A DNA stretch of 64,000 bases, taken from positions 930,001 to 994,000 of the forward strand of contig JAGTJM010000005.1 in assembly GCA_020747015.1 (NCBI GenBank). The letters are read 5' to 3'. The first letter of the stretch is position 1. Every line of letters starts with the position of its first letter. The notes beneath the pieces are model-generated. The model did not search any database and was not told where the DNA came from. It worked only from the letters and a program-made list of their open reading frames with translations. Source of the DNA: Pyrenochaeta sp. MPI-SDFR-AT-0127. Its lineage: Eukaryota; Ascomycota; Dothideomycetes; Pleosporales; Cucurbitariaceae. A program made the translations under genes and the position numbers. Of this stretch, positions 23,375 through 35,949 are shown piece by piece.

Positions 23375-24201
23375 AGTACCGACAGTAAAAGTTACTACTC
23401 GATGAGTGAGAGAATAGCACTTGCGGTGTCCAGCTGGGAGTACACTTTGTTTGCGGGCGATATCTTGACTCTTATGGTGATTGGTGTCGCAAGCTCTGAG
23501 GGAAGCTGAGGGCGATTGATGCAAGTCACCCATATCCTACCAGGTTTGTGATTGATGGACCGTTCCGCGGGAAGAAGAAGTGGCACCGGAGACATGTCGA
23601 TCTTTACGATAAGACAGGTTTATTGCCAGGATTCTGAGGTTGTAATAGTTACACAAGTAACGCCCGGGTACGCGAGGTTGCTCCAAGAAGCCTACGGCCA
23701 CGCATCATCGTTCGTGCCACCTTGGAACCCACAACGCGTAGTCACCTGCCATCTACGCAACTTTTTCCTTATTGTGAAAACATCTTGTCGACAAAAGCTA
23801 TGCGGCCATATAGTGTTTGCTGTAATGGCTGACATAACTGACAATCCGATAACGGCAGGTGCAGGTTGCAAATCTTACCTGAAACAGGAAGGTACCTAAA
23901 AGTCAGCGGAAACCTTGACTTTTGACAAATGGCCCGCGGCATGTCAGAACGGTAGCGAAGCGGGTGAAGAGCTACATCTGAGAATTGCATTTTCGATGAT
24001 GGAGAGACTATGTTGGCAGCGTTAGGACGCTACTAGCGACCTTCCTGATGGGGGGCTCGCTGCATGTTGGGGAGTAAGCGGTGACATGACAGTATCACAA
24101 ACCTACAAGGCTTCGGAAGCAACATTTGGAATTTGTCTAATGCTCGACATGATAGATCTGGGCAGTATAAATTCTATAGTTGACACTCGACATCTTGGCG
24201 C
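23375..24201. other. Intergenic region
   Basis: This is the promoter side of the amidase gene and the 3' flank of the phosphorylase gene. The open frames at 23552-23899 and 23769-23990 are antisense to each other and featureless. I see nothing else. Confidence 0.4.
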
Positions 24202-25202
24202 TCAATCAAAGTAACCGGGGAACAGCCACTGCAGCTTCTCCAATGCTTCCTTCCCTCTTGCCTCCTTCTTTGTCATGGAGCCTGCAAATCTTGTTTGATT
24301 CTCCAAATGCTTCGCAAGGATCTGCTCGCCATGCTCTTCCTTGCTCAGCTCATTCAGAACAGCGCCCACAAAGCGTCTCGCATTCTCGGCATTTGCTTTC
24401 ATATGCCCCATAACCATCTCAACATTTACATCTTCACCTTCTTCACCCCGCCAGCAATCGTAATCCGTGGCCATACATATCATTTGATATCCAATCTCGG
24501 CCTCACGTGCAAGCTTAGCTTCCGGCAGGGCTGACATGTTGATGACGCTGCCACCCCATGAACGGTAGAGGTTCGATTCTGCGCGTGTGCTGAACTGTGG
24601 GCCTTCCATGCATATGAGAAGGCCTCTGTCGTGTAGCCTGACGCCCTCGCCTTCAAGCGAGTGTCCGCACTGCCTGACAATGTCTGCCAACCGCTTATCA
24701 AACGGGTCACCGAAGCCCACATGCCCGACCATACCACCCTCGAAGAAGGTGAAAGGCCTGATGCCCTTTGTGCGGTCGATGATCTGGTCTGGCACAACAA
24801 AGTCACGCGGCCGAACCTCTTCCTGAAGGGAGCCGACGGCGGAGAAAGCGATGATGGTGCGCACGCCAATGTGGCGCAACGCAGCGATATTAGCACGATT
24901 CTTCACTTCATGTGGTGCGTGTTCGTGATGCAGGCCGTGGCGTGAGAGAAAGGCAATCGGGATCGGTTTGCCAGATGTGGGGGAGGGATGCTCGAGGATA
25001 GAGATAGGCGAGGAAGGTTTGCCCCATGGCGTATCGACATCGAGAGTAGCGGCGAGTGTAAAGCCAGGAAGAGAGGAGATTCCGGTGCCGCCTATAACGG
25101 CAATGTGCACAGGTGCTGCAAACAGGTTGTGAGATACGGCTTCTAGCTAAGTAAGGTGCGGGCAAGACGCATACCATCGAACGTGCTTGGGACGCCCGCC
25201 AT
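24202..25202 (-). CDS. S-methyl-5'-thioadenosine phosphorylase
   Basis: Two exons, 25175-25202 and 24202-25115, joined across a 59-bp intron, give 313 aa, close to the ~300-340 aa usual for fungal Meu1/MTAP. The first exon codes only MAGVPSTFD, then APVHIAVIGGTGISSLPGF starts the Rossmann-like phosphorylase fold. Signature segments are SRHGLHHEHAPHEVKNRANI, FSAVGSLQEE, DQIIDRT and MEGPQFSTRAESNLYRSWG followed by INMSALPEAKLAREAEIGY and ATDYDCW. The enzyme phosphorolyses methylthioadenosine to adenine and methylthioribose-1-phosphate in methionine salvage and is cytosolic. A C-terminal charged extension is typical of fungal homologues. It is a housekeeping gene and a good anchor for synteny. 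Confidence 0.96.
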
Positions 25203-26534
25203 TCTGCGATAAGGAATTGAGATGGAACGGGAGGGTATACGCGGCGTCAACAGAGGAACAAAGGCAAGCTTAGCTCGTCGTAGCATTCACTGAGCAGATT
25301 AAGAAAAGTAAGCTTTCTCGATAAATAATTTCTCTCGCGCGGCGGGGTAGCTCCTTCCCGCACACCTGGACCCTGAAACTCAATGGCGTCATACCTCAGC
25401 CAATCGCAGCAGGACCCTTGGATAGACTAAAGCCGCCATTCCGAGTTCGAGCTCAATCATGGTGAGCTTGTGGACTTCGTCAATGGATTGAATCGAGCGC
25501 GATGAAATGCTGTCTGATAGTCGTATCTCATTTCCAGTGTCCAGAGCTTATCACGAATTTACGACTTCAACATCACTTCAGAACCACTTGCAGGCCGCGA
25601 ACAGCACAGACTATACTGTGGTTTGCTTGACCTTGCCTAATGCAAACCTTGGGTTCTCTCTTATGGTAAGAATTCTTCCCAAGTGTCGAGAATTGCATAA
25701 GGACTGATCGATGATCGTATTCACAGATGTCCGAAAGCAGCGTAGTTCAACAGCACACATATGCATTATGGGCAGAGGAAGCGGGTAGCCTCAGAACACC
25801 ACCTACATTACGATCATGAGACTTGACCGCATTTACCCAACAGACATGCTATCACGTTCTCGAAGCCTTGGCTAGTGGACACGGAATTCCAGACTACACC
25901 CTTATGCGCGATCGAGCCGTGTGGTTTCATGCGGGCGTCTCGGGAAGAAGTCGATGTGAGCCCACTGCAGACGCTAAGATCTGAGCTGAACATCCATCAC
26001 CGAATGGGGAAGTGAGTTTACGGTCCAGCTCATACCCCACACCGACTGGCATTTTTGCCATCTATCTTGTCCAAACAGAAAGAGCATGCAAATAGAGGGC
26101 TATGGGTTTTAGTCTTCTGGCCCTACAGATTCGTCGATCTGGCCCGCCTTTGAGGCTGAATCACAACACCAGTCATGATGCTCCATAGGCGAAGGCTTCG
26201 GCCAAGATTATTAGGCGAAGCCGCCGGCAGCCTCGCATTGGAGCGATAGGCCTCTCTCAGTTGGATATCAGCTCGCCTCTGAGTCTTAGCTTTCATAGTG
26301 AAGTTTCAACTCTGCTCGGAGTGCATTGCTTGCAGAACTCACCATTCGAAGTATTCGTAGCTGAGTTTGAGAAGAGAAGAGCAGCCAGCCACGTAATGCG
26401 ACTTTTGTCTGAGGACTTGCATAAGTGCCATGTCGGCTTGATTTTTCTTTCGTATATCAGCGATGCTTCTATTCTTACTTAGTTCTTGAACATTTCCATC
26501 ACTATTCTATCTTGAGACACATTGGACAGCAACT
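25203..26534. other. Divergent intergenic region
   Basis: This region holds the promoters of the minus-strand phosphorylase and the plus-strand membrane protein. A CCAAT box (about 25398-25404, in CAGCCAATCGC) lies about 200 bp from the phosphorylase start. No coding potential is convincing. Confidence 0.4.
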
Positions 26535-28694
26535 ATGGAACAAGAGGCTCTTACAGAGTTCGCCAATCCTTTGGGGAACATTTACTCTGGCTTTTGGATC
26601 AACCGATCACTTGGGGCAGTCCGAGGGGCTACACTGACGCTGGACCGCCGAAGCGGAGGGCTGCTCATTGCCTTCATCGCTTTATTCGTGGGCGTGGCCG
26701 GACACGGGTTCTGGAAGATAGCTCGATTAGTCTTGCATTTCGCGCTCTCAGACGAGTCGAATCGGGATGCGATATATCACCAGCGGCAGGTAGTGTTGCG
26801 AAACTCAACCTCTTATGATACAGCATTAGCAATGGTGCAGGCAAGTCATGCCTGGCGTAGACGAGGGCGAACAACACTACAGAGAACACTCCCAGTGGCA
26901 TTGGTCGCCACTCTTCTTTCAGCAGCGTTCTCTGTTGCAGGTAATTGCGCAGTGCAATAACTCTCCTTGGAAATTTCCATTTCGATCTAACAAATCCTCA
27001 GGCATCTTCTCCTCGAAAATCACAACTAGCAGCGTGAACGAAGTTCTCGTCGCCGGGAAAAAATGTGGACCACTTCCAACTATCAGCGCATTCGACATAG
27101 ACCCAATTGGCGATAACACGGTTATAGTTGGAATTATGAACACTGTCTACCTCGATTACGCGATGCAATGTTACCCGCCAGCGGATGCCAATCTCGTAGC
27201 GGGATGTTCTACTTTCATCCAGCCTACACTGCCCCATACAATGGATACAAACGCATCATGCCCGTTCGCAGATGAAATTTGCAAATCTGCTGAAGGCAAC
27301 CTTGCCCTCGACTCGGGCTTGCTAGACAGCTACAAGCACCTTGGCATGAACAAAGGCCCACGAGTACTCATCCGCCAAAAGATGAACTGCGCGCCCTTGA
27401 CCACAGTTGGGTTCAGTGAAGTCATCTTCGATAACCAAACGTCCACGAACTGGCTTCTGTATAAATATGGTCAATTGAGTAAAGAAATTCCGTATCTCAA
27501 GTCCGTCCCAGTCAATGTAACGATGCCATACAATGAAGCAGGAGACTACAGAGTTACGTAAGTGTCCAGAACTTCATCAGTCTACCAGGCTTCATTGACG
27601 CCGCTGCAGTTCTGTAACAGGATCGAATGAACATGTTGAAGGCATATCTCTTATCCCTCAGCTTAATGTTTCGAACGCTGAGACCACGATTCTCTGGCTA
27701 GATTCTTCAACCGTGTTCAACAAGTGGAAAGTAGAAGATCCATGGTTTGCAGCAACAACACCAAGCCACCCATCCGCACAAGGCTACGGTGCCCCAGCTG
27801 GAGAAGAACTGTATGCTTCTGACGAGCCCCGTGGAGTTGTGGGATGCGCAACGTCTTTCCAATTCTGCCACCCAAGTGCTCCGGACGGCACAAATTGTGT
27901 TGACATGATCTCTCCAGCCAGAAATGAGAACCTTGAGCGAGTGTGGTCGAACAAGGATGACTTGGCTTATCTTCGCTTCCTGTATTTTGTGCTCAAGCCC
28001 ATTGATTCCGGCACTCTAGGAAGCTTTTTCGAAATTGCCAGCCTACCAGCACCTACGCTTCGGAGCTTCATACGGGGCAATCAACAAAGCATACAGGTTG
28101 ACTCTGAAATGTGGAAAATAGAATTTTGGTACTACTACCAAGCAACGTTGGCTGCTATGCAGGCCAATACTATCGCGTATGCAAAGGGTTGGTGGCCTTC
28201 CAAAGCTGCATGTCCAGAAGATGCGCCATGTGAGCGAGTCTGCCACAGCTGGGTAAGTGAAACCTTTCACAGGTCCTCTATTCTCGCTGACACCTAGAAT
28301 GCAGAAGGCGCGAAGTACTGCGTACTACTCATTCAGCGTCCTCGGACTGAGTTTAATCCTTGTCGTGGGTGGTCTCATTGGAGTCTTCTCCGTCTTTCTA
28401 GAGATCATCATCGATCTTGCTTTCAAGATCCCCTTTATCCGCAATAACAAACGCCTTAGCTTTGCATATGCAGAATGGCAGACTGGCACCCCGCTTCAAC
28501 TCCAGCGCCTTGCGCACGAAAGCATAGGCTTGGGCACGTGGTCGGGAGCGACTGCTGCGATACCTGTGACGGCTGCTGGCGACGTTCTTGGTGTACTTGA
28601 CGTAAGTCGAGACGGTCATCCGCGATTAATCCCACCATCCTCCAGGGTAGATGATGTCATTCATGTCCGACCGAACAAAGAAGCCAATATCTAA
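26535..28694 (+). CDS. Uncharacterised multi-spanning membrane protein with large cysteine-rich exoplasmic domain
   Basis: Four exons, 26535-26940, 27002-27557, 27610-28252 and 28305-28694, give 664 aa with a continuous frame. Two hydrophobic helices lie near the N-terminus (about residues 40-60 and 117-136) and a third near 542-572 (SFSVLGLSLILVVGGLIGVF). The ~400 residues between contain many cysteines and several N-glycosylation sequons, consistent with a lumenal or extracellular domain. The tail is cytosolic, about 90 residues. This architecture is frequent in ascomycete-specific uncharacterised proteins. I recognise no catalytic motif. An alternative acceptor at 28296 for the last intron would destroy the final helix, so I prefer 28304. 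Confidence 0.8.
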
Positions 28695-28921
28695 AGTACC
28701 TATGAGGGTTATGTAGCGTTAATTGAGTACATCTTATGCATTTAAGTCGTCTCCAATACTCGTGGTCCAAAGCCTATATTTTTCTTTTATTAATGAGAAG
28801 CTCCATAATCTTTCACATAACTCCACGTGTTTGAAGTCCATCAAATCTGAGTCTTTTTATTCTGTACGTTCACTTAATATATGAAAACATCCTATTCACA
28901 ACGCCGGCGTTAAGGGATCTC

Positions 28922-30011
28922 CTATTGAGGTTTCGAATTCGCCCCATAGCCGCCTACGCCTGTCTCAACCAAGTCCAGTGCCCTTTTAGTTGCTGCATCT
29001 AGACTCTCTTTTGGCAATCCGAGCTTCTCGTTATCCAACACATGGCCTGTCTCGTAGTCGCCTTCTCCGCTAGGGAAGAAAAGCCTTGCATACATCGCTT
29101 TCGCAAATCCCAGCCTATTGCCACTCTGCATCTCCTCAAGACCATGCTTATAGCGCTCCTCTACCCGCTCATAGCTGATTTTCCAATCTTCATCTCGCGT
29201 TCCCAGCACGCGATGCAAGGAATTGAGAATGTCGCGCTGTGAAATCAAAAAGCTGGAAATGTATAATCCTTCATTCTTCCAGTCCTGCACAGTTGGGCCC
29301 TTGTTCTTCTGCTTCGACGCCGGTAAACTCAACAAACCTGCCACAGCCTTTCCGCACTGTTCCCAGGTACTCGTGTTAATCTTTCGAGTCCCTTCGTCGT
29401 ACATTGTCACAGTCCTGTTCTTGATAACGAAGCCTAACCATTGCTCTCCGAGTGCAAGGCTGAACTCATACCAAAATCCACAAACCAATGCTACATAACT
29501 CACGCTATCGTCGCCTACGTTCTTCACATCGCCGATGAAATTGCTGAATGATCCGAGAATTGGGTCGGAGGACAGGCCGCCAGCTCGCGATCCGATCCCG
29601 TAGGCGTAGTAATTCGGCATGATGTACTGAACACCTGCCTTTGCCGCAGCGTTGACGATAGATGAATGTAGTGTCGGAGGGGTACGCGCATTCAGGGTGA
29701 TGATCAAGAATTCATTGCCGCGAAGTGCGTCGATGATGCTGGATTCGGAAGAGTAGTCGACTTCTGCGACGGTGAGGTTTACATTGAAAGGGAACGTTGC
29801 AGTGCTTGACGTTCGAGTCAGCACGGTGACGTGGTGTTTGCTCGTAGCGAGGAGGTTTTGGAGGATATGGGACCCTAGATTCCCGGTGCCCTGTTGAGCA
29901 AGTTAAAAATTGAGGGAACGGGTGACGGGCAGCTGGAGGGAGGGGGAGTGAAAGACTTACACCGACAAGGGCAACTTTACGGATGTATTGTACTGGCTCG
30001 TAGTCTACCAT
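28922..30011 (-). CDS. NmrA-like / isoflavone reductase-like NAD(P)-binding protein
   Basis: Two exons, 29961-30011 and 28922-29890, with a 70-bp intron that splits the nucleotide-binding loop, give 339 aa. Splicing reconstitutes VALVGGTGNLGSHIL at residues 13-27, the GGxGxxG dinucleotide-binding motif of the NmrA/isoflavone-reductase subgroup of atypical short-chain dehydrogenases. Strand 2 (HHVTVLTRTSS) and VDYSSESSIIDALRGNEFLI also follow the family. Members are either NAD(P)H-dependent reductases of aromatic compounds or redox sensors such as NmrA. No active-site Tyr-x3-Lys pair is obvious. It is probably cytosolic. The substrate is unknown. Confidence 0.88.
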
Positions 30012-30114
30012 GTTTACTGAAAGATGTACGCCTTTTGCTGAACGTCAAATCGAGGTGTTCGATACCACATATGAAGGCCGAAAAATGTGGAGGTAGGGGG
30101 GCATCTTCTTCTAT

Positions 30115-30121
30115 ATTTATA
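30115..30121 (-). promoter_or_regulatory. TATA box candidate of the NmrA-like gene
   Basis: TATAAAT on the minus strand lies about 105 bp upstream of the ATG at 30011. Confidence 0.5.
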
Positions 30122-31043
30122 CGTCCTCAACCAGAATCTGAGGCCTTAACTTGTGCTCCCAATGGAATTGTTATAGCGCTTACAGCCGCACCAACCTCGT
30201 GTCGTATCTATGAAGCCCTGCTAAGGAGGATGGTTGCGCCTAGTGCAACCAACAAGCATTCTAAATCCGGTTAACCCCGGATCGCGTCTGGTAAGAGAAT
30301 AGACAACATAATTCGAATTGGAGAGAAATGAAGGTCAGTAAACATACGGGCCAGCTTTTAGAAATATGCCGACCACCATTTTTCTGAAGGCTTGGGCGAT
30401 TTAAAATGGCGATGCAATGCTATCTAGTGTGCGTAGTCGGGGGTCGGGCTCGGAGTTTAGGTGTTAGTGATGCGCTTCGCATGGCTTGCACACCTCACGG
30501 TACAGGGGGGGATAAGAGAGAGAGAGGAACGGCGTGATCGGGACAACGGGCAATTAAACCCTCCAGCTTGAGCAAGGCCGAGATGCCTAAATTTCTGTAC
30601 AACTAAGATTTCGTGTTCTAGGACTTTTGTATCACGCCCATATCAGATGCCTAGTCTTCCCATAGAGTCTCATAGCGGCGCACAAACGACACCCTGGCTT
30701 AGTTCGAGCAGCAGCACCCCTTTGCAGGCGTACTGGCCATAGTGAAATCATTGTACTAGGGCCGCGTGTGGGTCACGGTGCTACTGTGTATGCCTAGGCG
30801 TGTTGATACCTCGTTGGCCACACTAAAATATCTCGACATGGGTTCCGCTCAACCAGCTTTTGCCTCTGACGCCCTTGACCCCGTGATTGGCTGGCTTGGA
30901 CAGTAGACGCGCGCCAGGCCGTTGTTTTACGCGCGTGCCACAGAGGATCTCATGGCAAAGAGTACCATGCATCTCGTACCTAGCGTTCGTTGCAGACGTC
31001 CTGTGCTAGATCCCTCACACTTTTTTTGTTTCTTTCTTTCGCT
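30122..31043. other. Divergent intergenic region
   Basis: This region holds upstream sequence for the NmrA-like gene (minus) and the kinase-like gene (plus). A short AG-rich run (about 30515-30530) and a pyrimidine tract just before 31044 are the only features. Confidence 0.4.
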
Positions 31044-32469
31044 ATGAACCACAATCACGCAAATTTTCAACGGCGGCTGGACTTCATACAGAATCTTCTG
31101 CGCGAACGCTTCGCGGGGCCCGTAAGTAATGCACGTGATACATTTCGGCCAAGCACTAAGCGCTGACCTTGCTATTCTTCACAGGACGCCAGGATCGATC
31201 CCATCCAATACGACCCGGAGAGTCCGTTCAAGTACAACAATTTTGTATACCGCATCACTCTGCCTTCGCCGCCGTCCGCTGCCCAAAATCATAGCAGCCA
31301 TGGATCTCGTCAGCCGGGCACCACGCCGCTACCAGAGGGCACCACAGAGTTCATCATGCGGCTCACCAACCCTGACGCCGAGGGAATGCATGCGCATACC
31401 CGAGTTGAAAATGAGGTTGCCATTATTTCTCTCGCTGCTGCTGCTCTCAGTGGCTTGAAACCACACGTCGTTCCTCACGTGTATGGTTGGGGAACCGCAG
31501 CTCCGCCGTCCTCGCAAGGCTGGATCCTCCAGGGGCTGATGCCTGGGGCATCAGTGAGCGAAGCATTTGACAGCATGTCTCTAGGTGAACAGAAGAGTAT
31601 CCTTGCTCAAATGGCCGGAATTCTAAAGGCGTTGCAAGACCTCCAGCTTCCAAGCAGCATTGGGCACTATGGCGGGGTAACCTTCGATGGCGCCGGCCAT
31701 ATTGTAAGTGCAGCGACGACAAGCGTGGGTAGTGGGCCTTGGGCATTATATAAGGACTACTTCAGAGACCGTCTAGAACGGGCTCTGCGACAAGCAGACA
31801 GCAACCCCTACATTAATGGATGGCATGCAAATGGGGTGAGAAAACGCCTTGACTCCTTCGTCGAGAGCGGAATTCCGGCCCAGTTTAAGGCCCTTGCGTC
31901 CAGAGATGAAAAGATTATTGTCCATGCTGACTTCAGTAAGTAAATTCTCCTCCTTCTCATAAAAGCTCCCATGCTGCTAGGCTAACACTGCACGATCTTC
32001 AGCTCCGGACAACCTGCTCTATGATGCTTCCACCCAGCGCATCACAGCCTTGATTGATTACGACTTCGCTTGCATACTGCACCCATCCTACGAATTCCTG
32101 CGCTCTTTCAGCGGCGCTGGAGGCCAGTTTCAAGGCTGGTCGGATATCGAATCCAGCGAGCAGACAGCGTTGCGAGATGCAAAGCTTCATGGCTTCCCCT
32201 CAACACTGCCTGAGAACACAGAGGACGGCGTGAAGTGGGGTGTTGCCAAGGTGTGGGAGGACGAGTTGGCGCGCCTCGACGTACGGCGACCGAGAACCAT
32301 CAAAGGCATCGACAAGGTTGCAGATGTTGATGCTGTCCTTCGCTCCATCCTGCCTTGGCGCGTTACAAACTCGGATGTCTTGCGGCTGCAATCTGAGGAT
32401 GTGATACTGAAATGCAGGGACGAGAACGAGGCTCAGCTGGTCAAGTTGCTGGATCATTTGGGGTTTTGA
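31044..32469 (+). CDS. APH-family (aminoglycoside phosphotransferase-like) kinase
   Basis: Three exons, 31044-31121, 31185-31935 and 32003-32469, give 431 aa. The 67-bp second intron interrupts the catalytic loop; splicing restores VHADFTPDNLLYD (near residue 272) with the Brenner-type HxDxxxxN motif. The metal-binding segment ALIDYDFACILHPSYEF follows near residue 295. The N-lobe contains GTTEFIMRLTNPDAEG and ENEVAIISLAAAAL. In fungi this large family acts on small molecules or is of unknown substrate; antibiotic resistance should not be inferred. It has no signal peptide or membrane helix. Confidence 0.88.
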
Positions 32470-33609
32470 TTTCTTAGATTGGAGTAGACGGACATGGATG
32501 TTAGCCACTAGGGATCGGAAGACAGCGGTAAACATAGTATCAGTGGTCCACCCTCAGAGCGCTACTATCTCATTCGTCTTGAAACTCCTTCATTTACGAA
32601 TATACAATGACTGGCATGGCCAAGTCTTTTCATCCATTATCAAGGCCCATGAGCCTGTTGTGCGGCACGCAAGCAATGCCAAACGCCTTTACCATCCGTA
32701 GCACTCCTCAGACTTGGGAACAAATAAATCAAACCAAGTAAGACTCATACTTATTACTTCATTTGATTGTTACACCAAAAGTTGAGATTTAACTTGATGT
32801 GATTTATGAAATAAAGTAAGATACCGTACATCCCTTTATAACGGAACAACCGCTGTAACAGATAAAATTATAAGTACATAGGCCTCATAGTAATATAATA
32901 ATCTAAAATTCCGTTTAACCTATATACTGAGATAAACCTAAACCTATCTATATATATTAATATTTTACTACCTAGCCACTTACCTTCTATAGAGAAGAAC
33001 TTAACCCTAACTAATACTAAAAGCTCTTATAGTATCTACCCTTGCATGAACCATTGGCTCTATCAAAATGCTTCCGCCGATTATATCCAGAAGGCTTGGG
33101 TGTCAGCGACCTCCTCTGGTACAGATATATCTGATAGGTATACATAGCATTTAGACGCACGCTGATACCATTGAAACATGGAGTTGATCGCTGTACTCAG
33201 CTCGTTACTGGTAGACTTGTCGATACAAACTCACCTTACACTTGCGACAACATGAACTTTGTGGGAGTCCTCATGAGAGCAGTAATTTTCTCTTTTTAGA
33301 CTTTAACCGATCTGATTCATCCGTTAGTTCATTCCGAATTGTCTATTCCATGACTTCTGTGGGATTTTGCAACCCCTTTTCTAGTCGCGTGCCTGAAAAT
33401 GGAACTTCACTATGACGATCCAATGCTAACTACCCAACGTTTTGATTTCAATTTGAGGCTGAGACAGTTATCAGCCGGGACAGTGAGCTGGTAGTCTCAG
33501 TCAAAACAATCTTTGCCTATCATGGCCAACAAATGCCAGCTACAAAGCCGCTGACGAGGGCTAGAATAGCACTTTCTGTGCCTTGAGAGCCTACCCAACC
33601 CGTTCTACT
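32470..33609. other. Intergenic region with an AT-rich, TA-rich block
   Basis: From about 32700 to 33040 the base composition falls sharply toward A+T, with many TA steps (for example CTATATATATTAATATTTTAC), unlike the flanking genes. No open frame is present. Such blocks in ascomycetes are usually repeats mutated by RIP. The remaining sequence up to 33609 is featureless. Confidence 0.5.
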
Positions 33610-35949
33610 TTATACCAGCGCAATTGAATGCATCGCACCTTGCTCAAGAGTTGTGTCATCGCTTGCTCTGTAGATAGACGAAGGGCCTATGATGCTATAC
33701 GCTGGGATATCGCCCTCTGCCACCTTTCGGAGCACTAGAGGCATCGAGACGCCTACAACTTCCATGACATAGTCATTCTCAGCAACGCCAGTGACGCAGG
33801 TCCCCGAGTGACCAGTGCTAGTCACGAACAGTGCTCTTTGTTTAGAGAGTTCTCGACAAATTTCGAGATGGTAGAGCCCGACTGATACGTTGTAAAGTTT
33901 CCGAAGGGCCACCTCGTAGGCCGAGGATTGATATCTGGAACCAGAGGTAGTCATATCATCCATGATTGTTATCCAGATTTTGAAGACTTCGGACCGACCG
34001 GTTTCGACAAGGTACTTGTATTCGACATGCAGAAGCTCGTAGAGATGGTCCAATGTCGGTTCTCCAATCCAAAGACGTCTTCTATTTTTGACAGCATTTA
34101 TCCAATCATCTAGTATTCGAAAGTTCCACAAGTGATTGTCTGTCATATATGCAAGGTTATCCACTTCCCGCAATAGAGGAGAATGGTATATGATGGAACC
34201 CCCATCACAAGATGCCCGAACGTGAAGCAGATTCCCCTGAACTACGTTGTCAAGGTTGGGTAGCCTTGCCACTCTGACATTATATAGAGACTCTGCGTCT
34301 ATCCATTTTCTGGCCGCAATCGAATCCCATTGTGGCACCCAGCTGGGTTGTCCAGCGTACCCAGGCAGGCCAGCGTCAAGTAGCAAGTTGAGATTCTGAG
34401 TTGCAACGAGCAAGCTCTCAAAGAGGCTTCTGTAAACTAGTCCAAGAGGGGCTGAGTCCTCGAGTATTTCGTACTCGATACCTAAAGCTTTCAAAACTCC
34501 AGTCAAGGCTCGTACGCGATCAACTGGGCACGTCGTATTTCTGAGGCGAAGAGCCCGGAGTAAGGCTTCCAATGATAAATTTCGAGCATCAGTTTGAACT
34601 TTGATACCTTCGGATCGCAAAATATAAAGTTTGCATGGAAATCGCCATGCGAGGAAAATGATGACTACGGCCAGGAGGGCAAGCACTATCACTGCCACTA
34701 ATCGCGCGATTGATATCTTCCTGCTAGTTCTAGCCGCGCTAGATAGCGCGATACTGATGATAGTTATTGTGAGAGCTAGCACATACGGGCCAAATTTGAG
34801 AAGTCTCTCGATATCCTTTACAATGGAGGCCCTAGCAGCTTTCTGATATGCGAAAAAGGATGCCCGCTCTGCTGTGGGCGGAGGGCGGCCAGCCACTGCC
34901 TCTAAAATGTCTACTATGGGTTTATAGGTAACTGAATTCCTGATTTGTCGTTTATTCCATCGAGTTTTGCGTTCCAGATGCATCCACAACCGAATGAGAT
35001 GTGACCATGCAAGAATATCTTCTTGCACTCTACTACAATTCGGACCCTGCCAGCGCCTCCTACCATAGAAGTAGTCGAGGAATCTAATAGCTCGAACGAA
35101 GCTGTCCCATGAAATGGAGCGATTGCTGCAAACTATAACAGGACTGGTGGCTAAAACGATTTCTTGGAAAGTCCAAATCCTGGAAATCCATTCGCGGCCT
35201 TCGCCCAGTAGATCTTCGAAATCTTCGTGACGATATAGCTGAAAATACGCAATGAGCTGTATCCACTATTTTCTAAAGGCATGAGGTCAGAATAAAGCGG
35301 AAAATATTATCGCGTGTAACATACTGTCGTATCTTAAGGGTGAATTTTTCTTTCCAAACATTGCCTTGAAACATTCCCGAAAAGTTTCCCACCCCTCAAC
35401 GGTCAGCATTCGCCGTTCCTTAGGTGTCGAGACCCAGTTCACCCCTACGAAAAATCGTTGATTGATTGGTGCGGATAGAATGCAATCCAAGGCCTTTTCG
35501 GACCTTGACGTCGCTCGTCCCAACCATATGTACACTTTCGAGGCAAAGGTGTAGATGTCTTCCATCAGCTCCAACTGCCTCTGTTTCTCACTGTTCCCAA
35601 AAGCTTGGTTGATGCAGATTGCGTCGACCCAGATGTCGATAACGCCGTATTGGGTATAAAGACTTGATAGCGCATCATAACAATTCGCAGTAATCTCAAT
35701 AAGGTAACCGTTACAAATAATCACATCGACATGTGGAGCAGAGCGGCTTCCCCAGGTGTAGCTAAGAGCGGTAAATGAAGGGCAGTCTTCGAGATCTACC
35801 ACCCGTAATGACGCTTGAAACATTCGTCGTCCGTCGGGGCCTGAAGCGGGAAGTGGTCCTTCAAGTTTGAGTATGCGAATAGTCTGCGGGTGATCCGCGC
35901 GCAGCTCGAGCCCCGGGGAGTCGTAGAGTTGTGACGGTAGCGGCGGCAT
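33610..35949 (-). CDS. HET-domain protein with internal transmembrane helices; frame conflict at exon junction
   Basis: The first exon (35325-35949) begins MPPLPSQLYDSPGLELRA and carries the HET core: FTALSYTWGS, then IDIWVDAICINQ and MEDIYTFASKVYIWLGRA. A strong intron follows at 35273-35324 (GTATGT, branch-like CTGAC, TTTAG). The second part, to 33610, has the expected continuation WISRIWTFQEIVLA and 450 further residues, but it lies one base out of frame with that splice. A weaker acceptor (GAAG about 60-70 bp downstream) would restore the frame. Two hydrophobic helices (VLALTITIISIALSSA and LVAVIVLALLAVVIIFLAW) sit inside the C-terminal part. HET proteins trigger incompatibility cell death in filamentous ascomycetes. 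It is either a live gene with a non-obvious splice or a recently frameshifted one. Confidence 0.7.

Noticed and set aside
33003..33012. Telomere-like TTAACCCTAA
   Set aside because: A single occurrence inside an AT-rich block; there is no tandem array.
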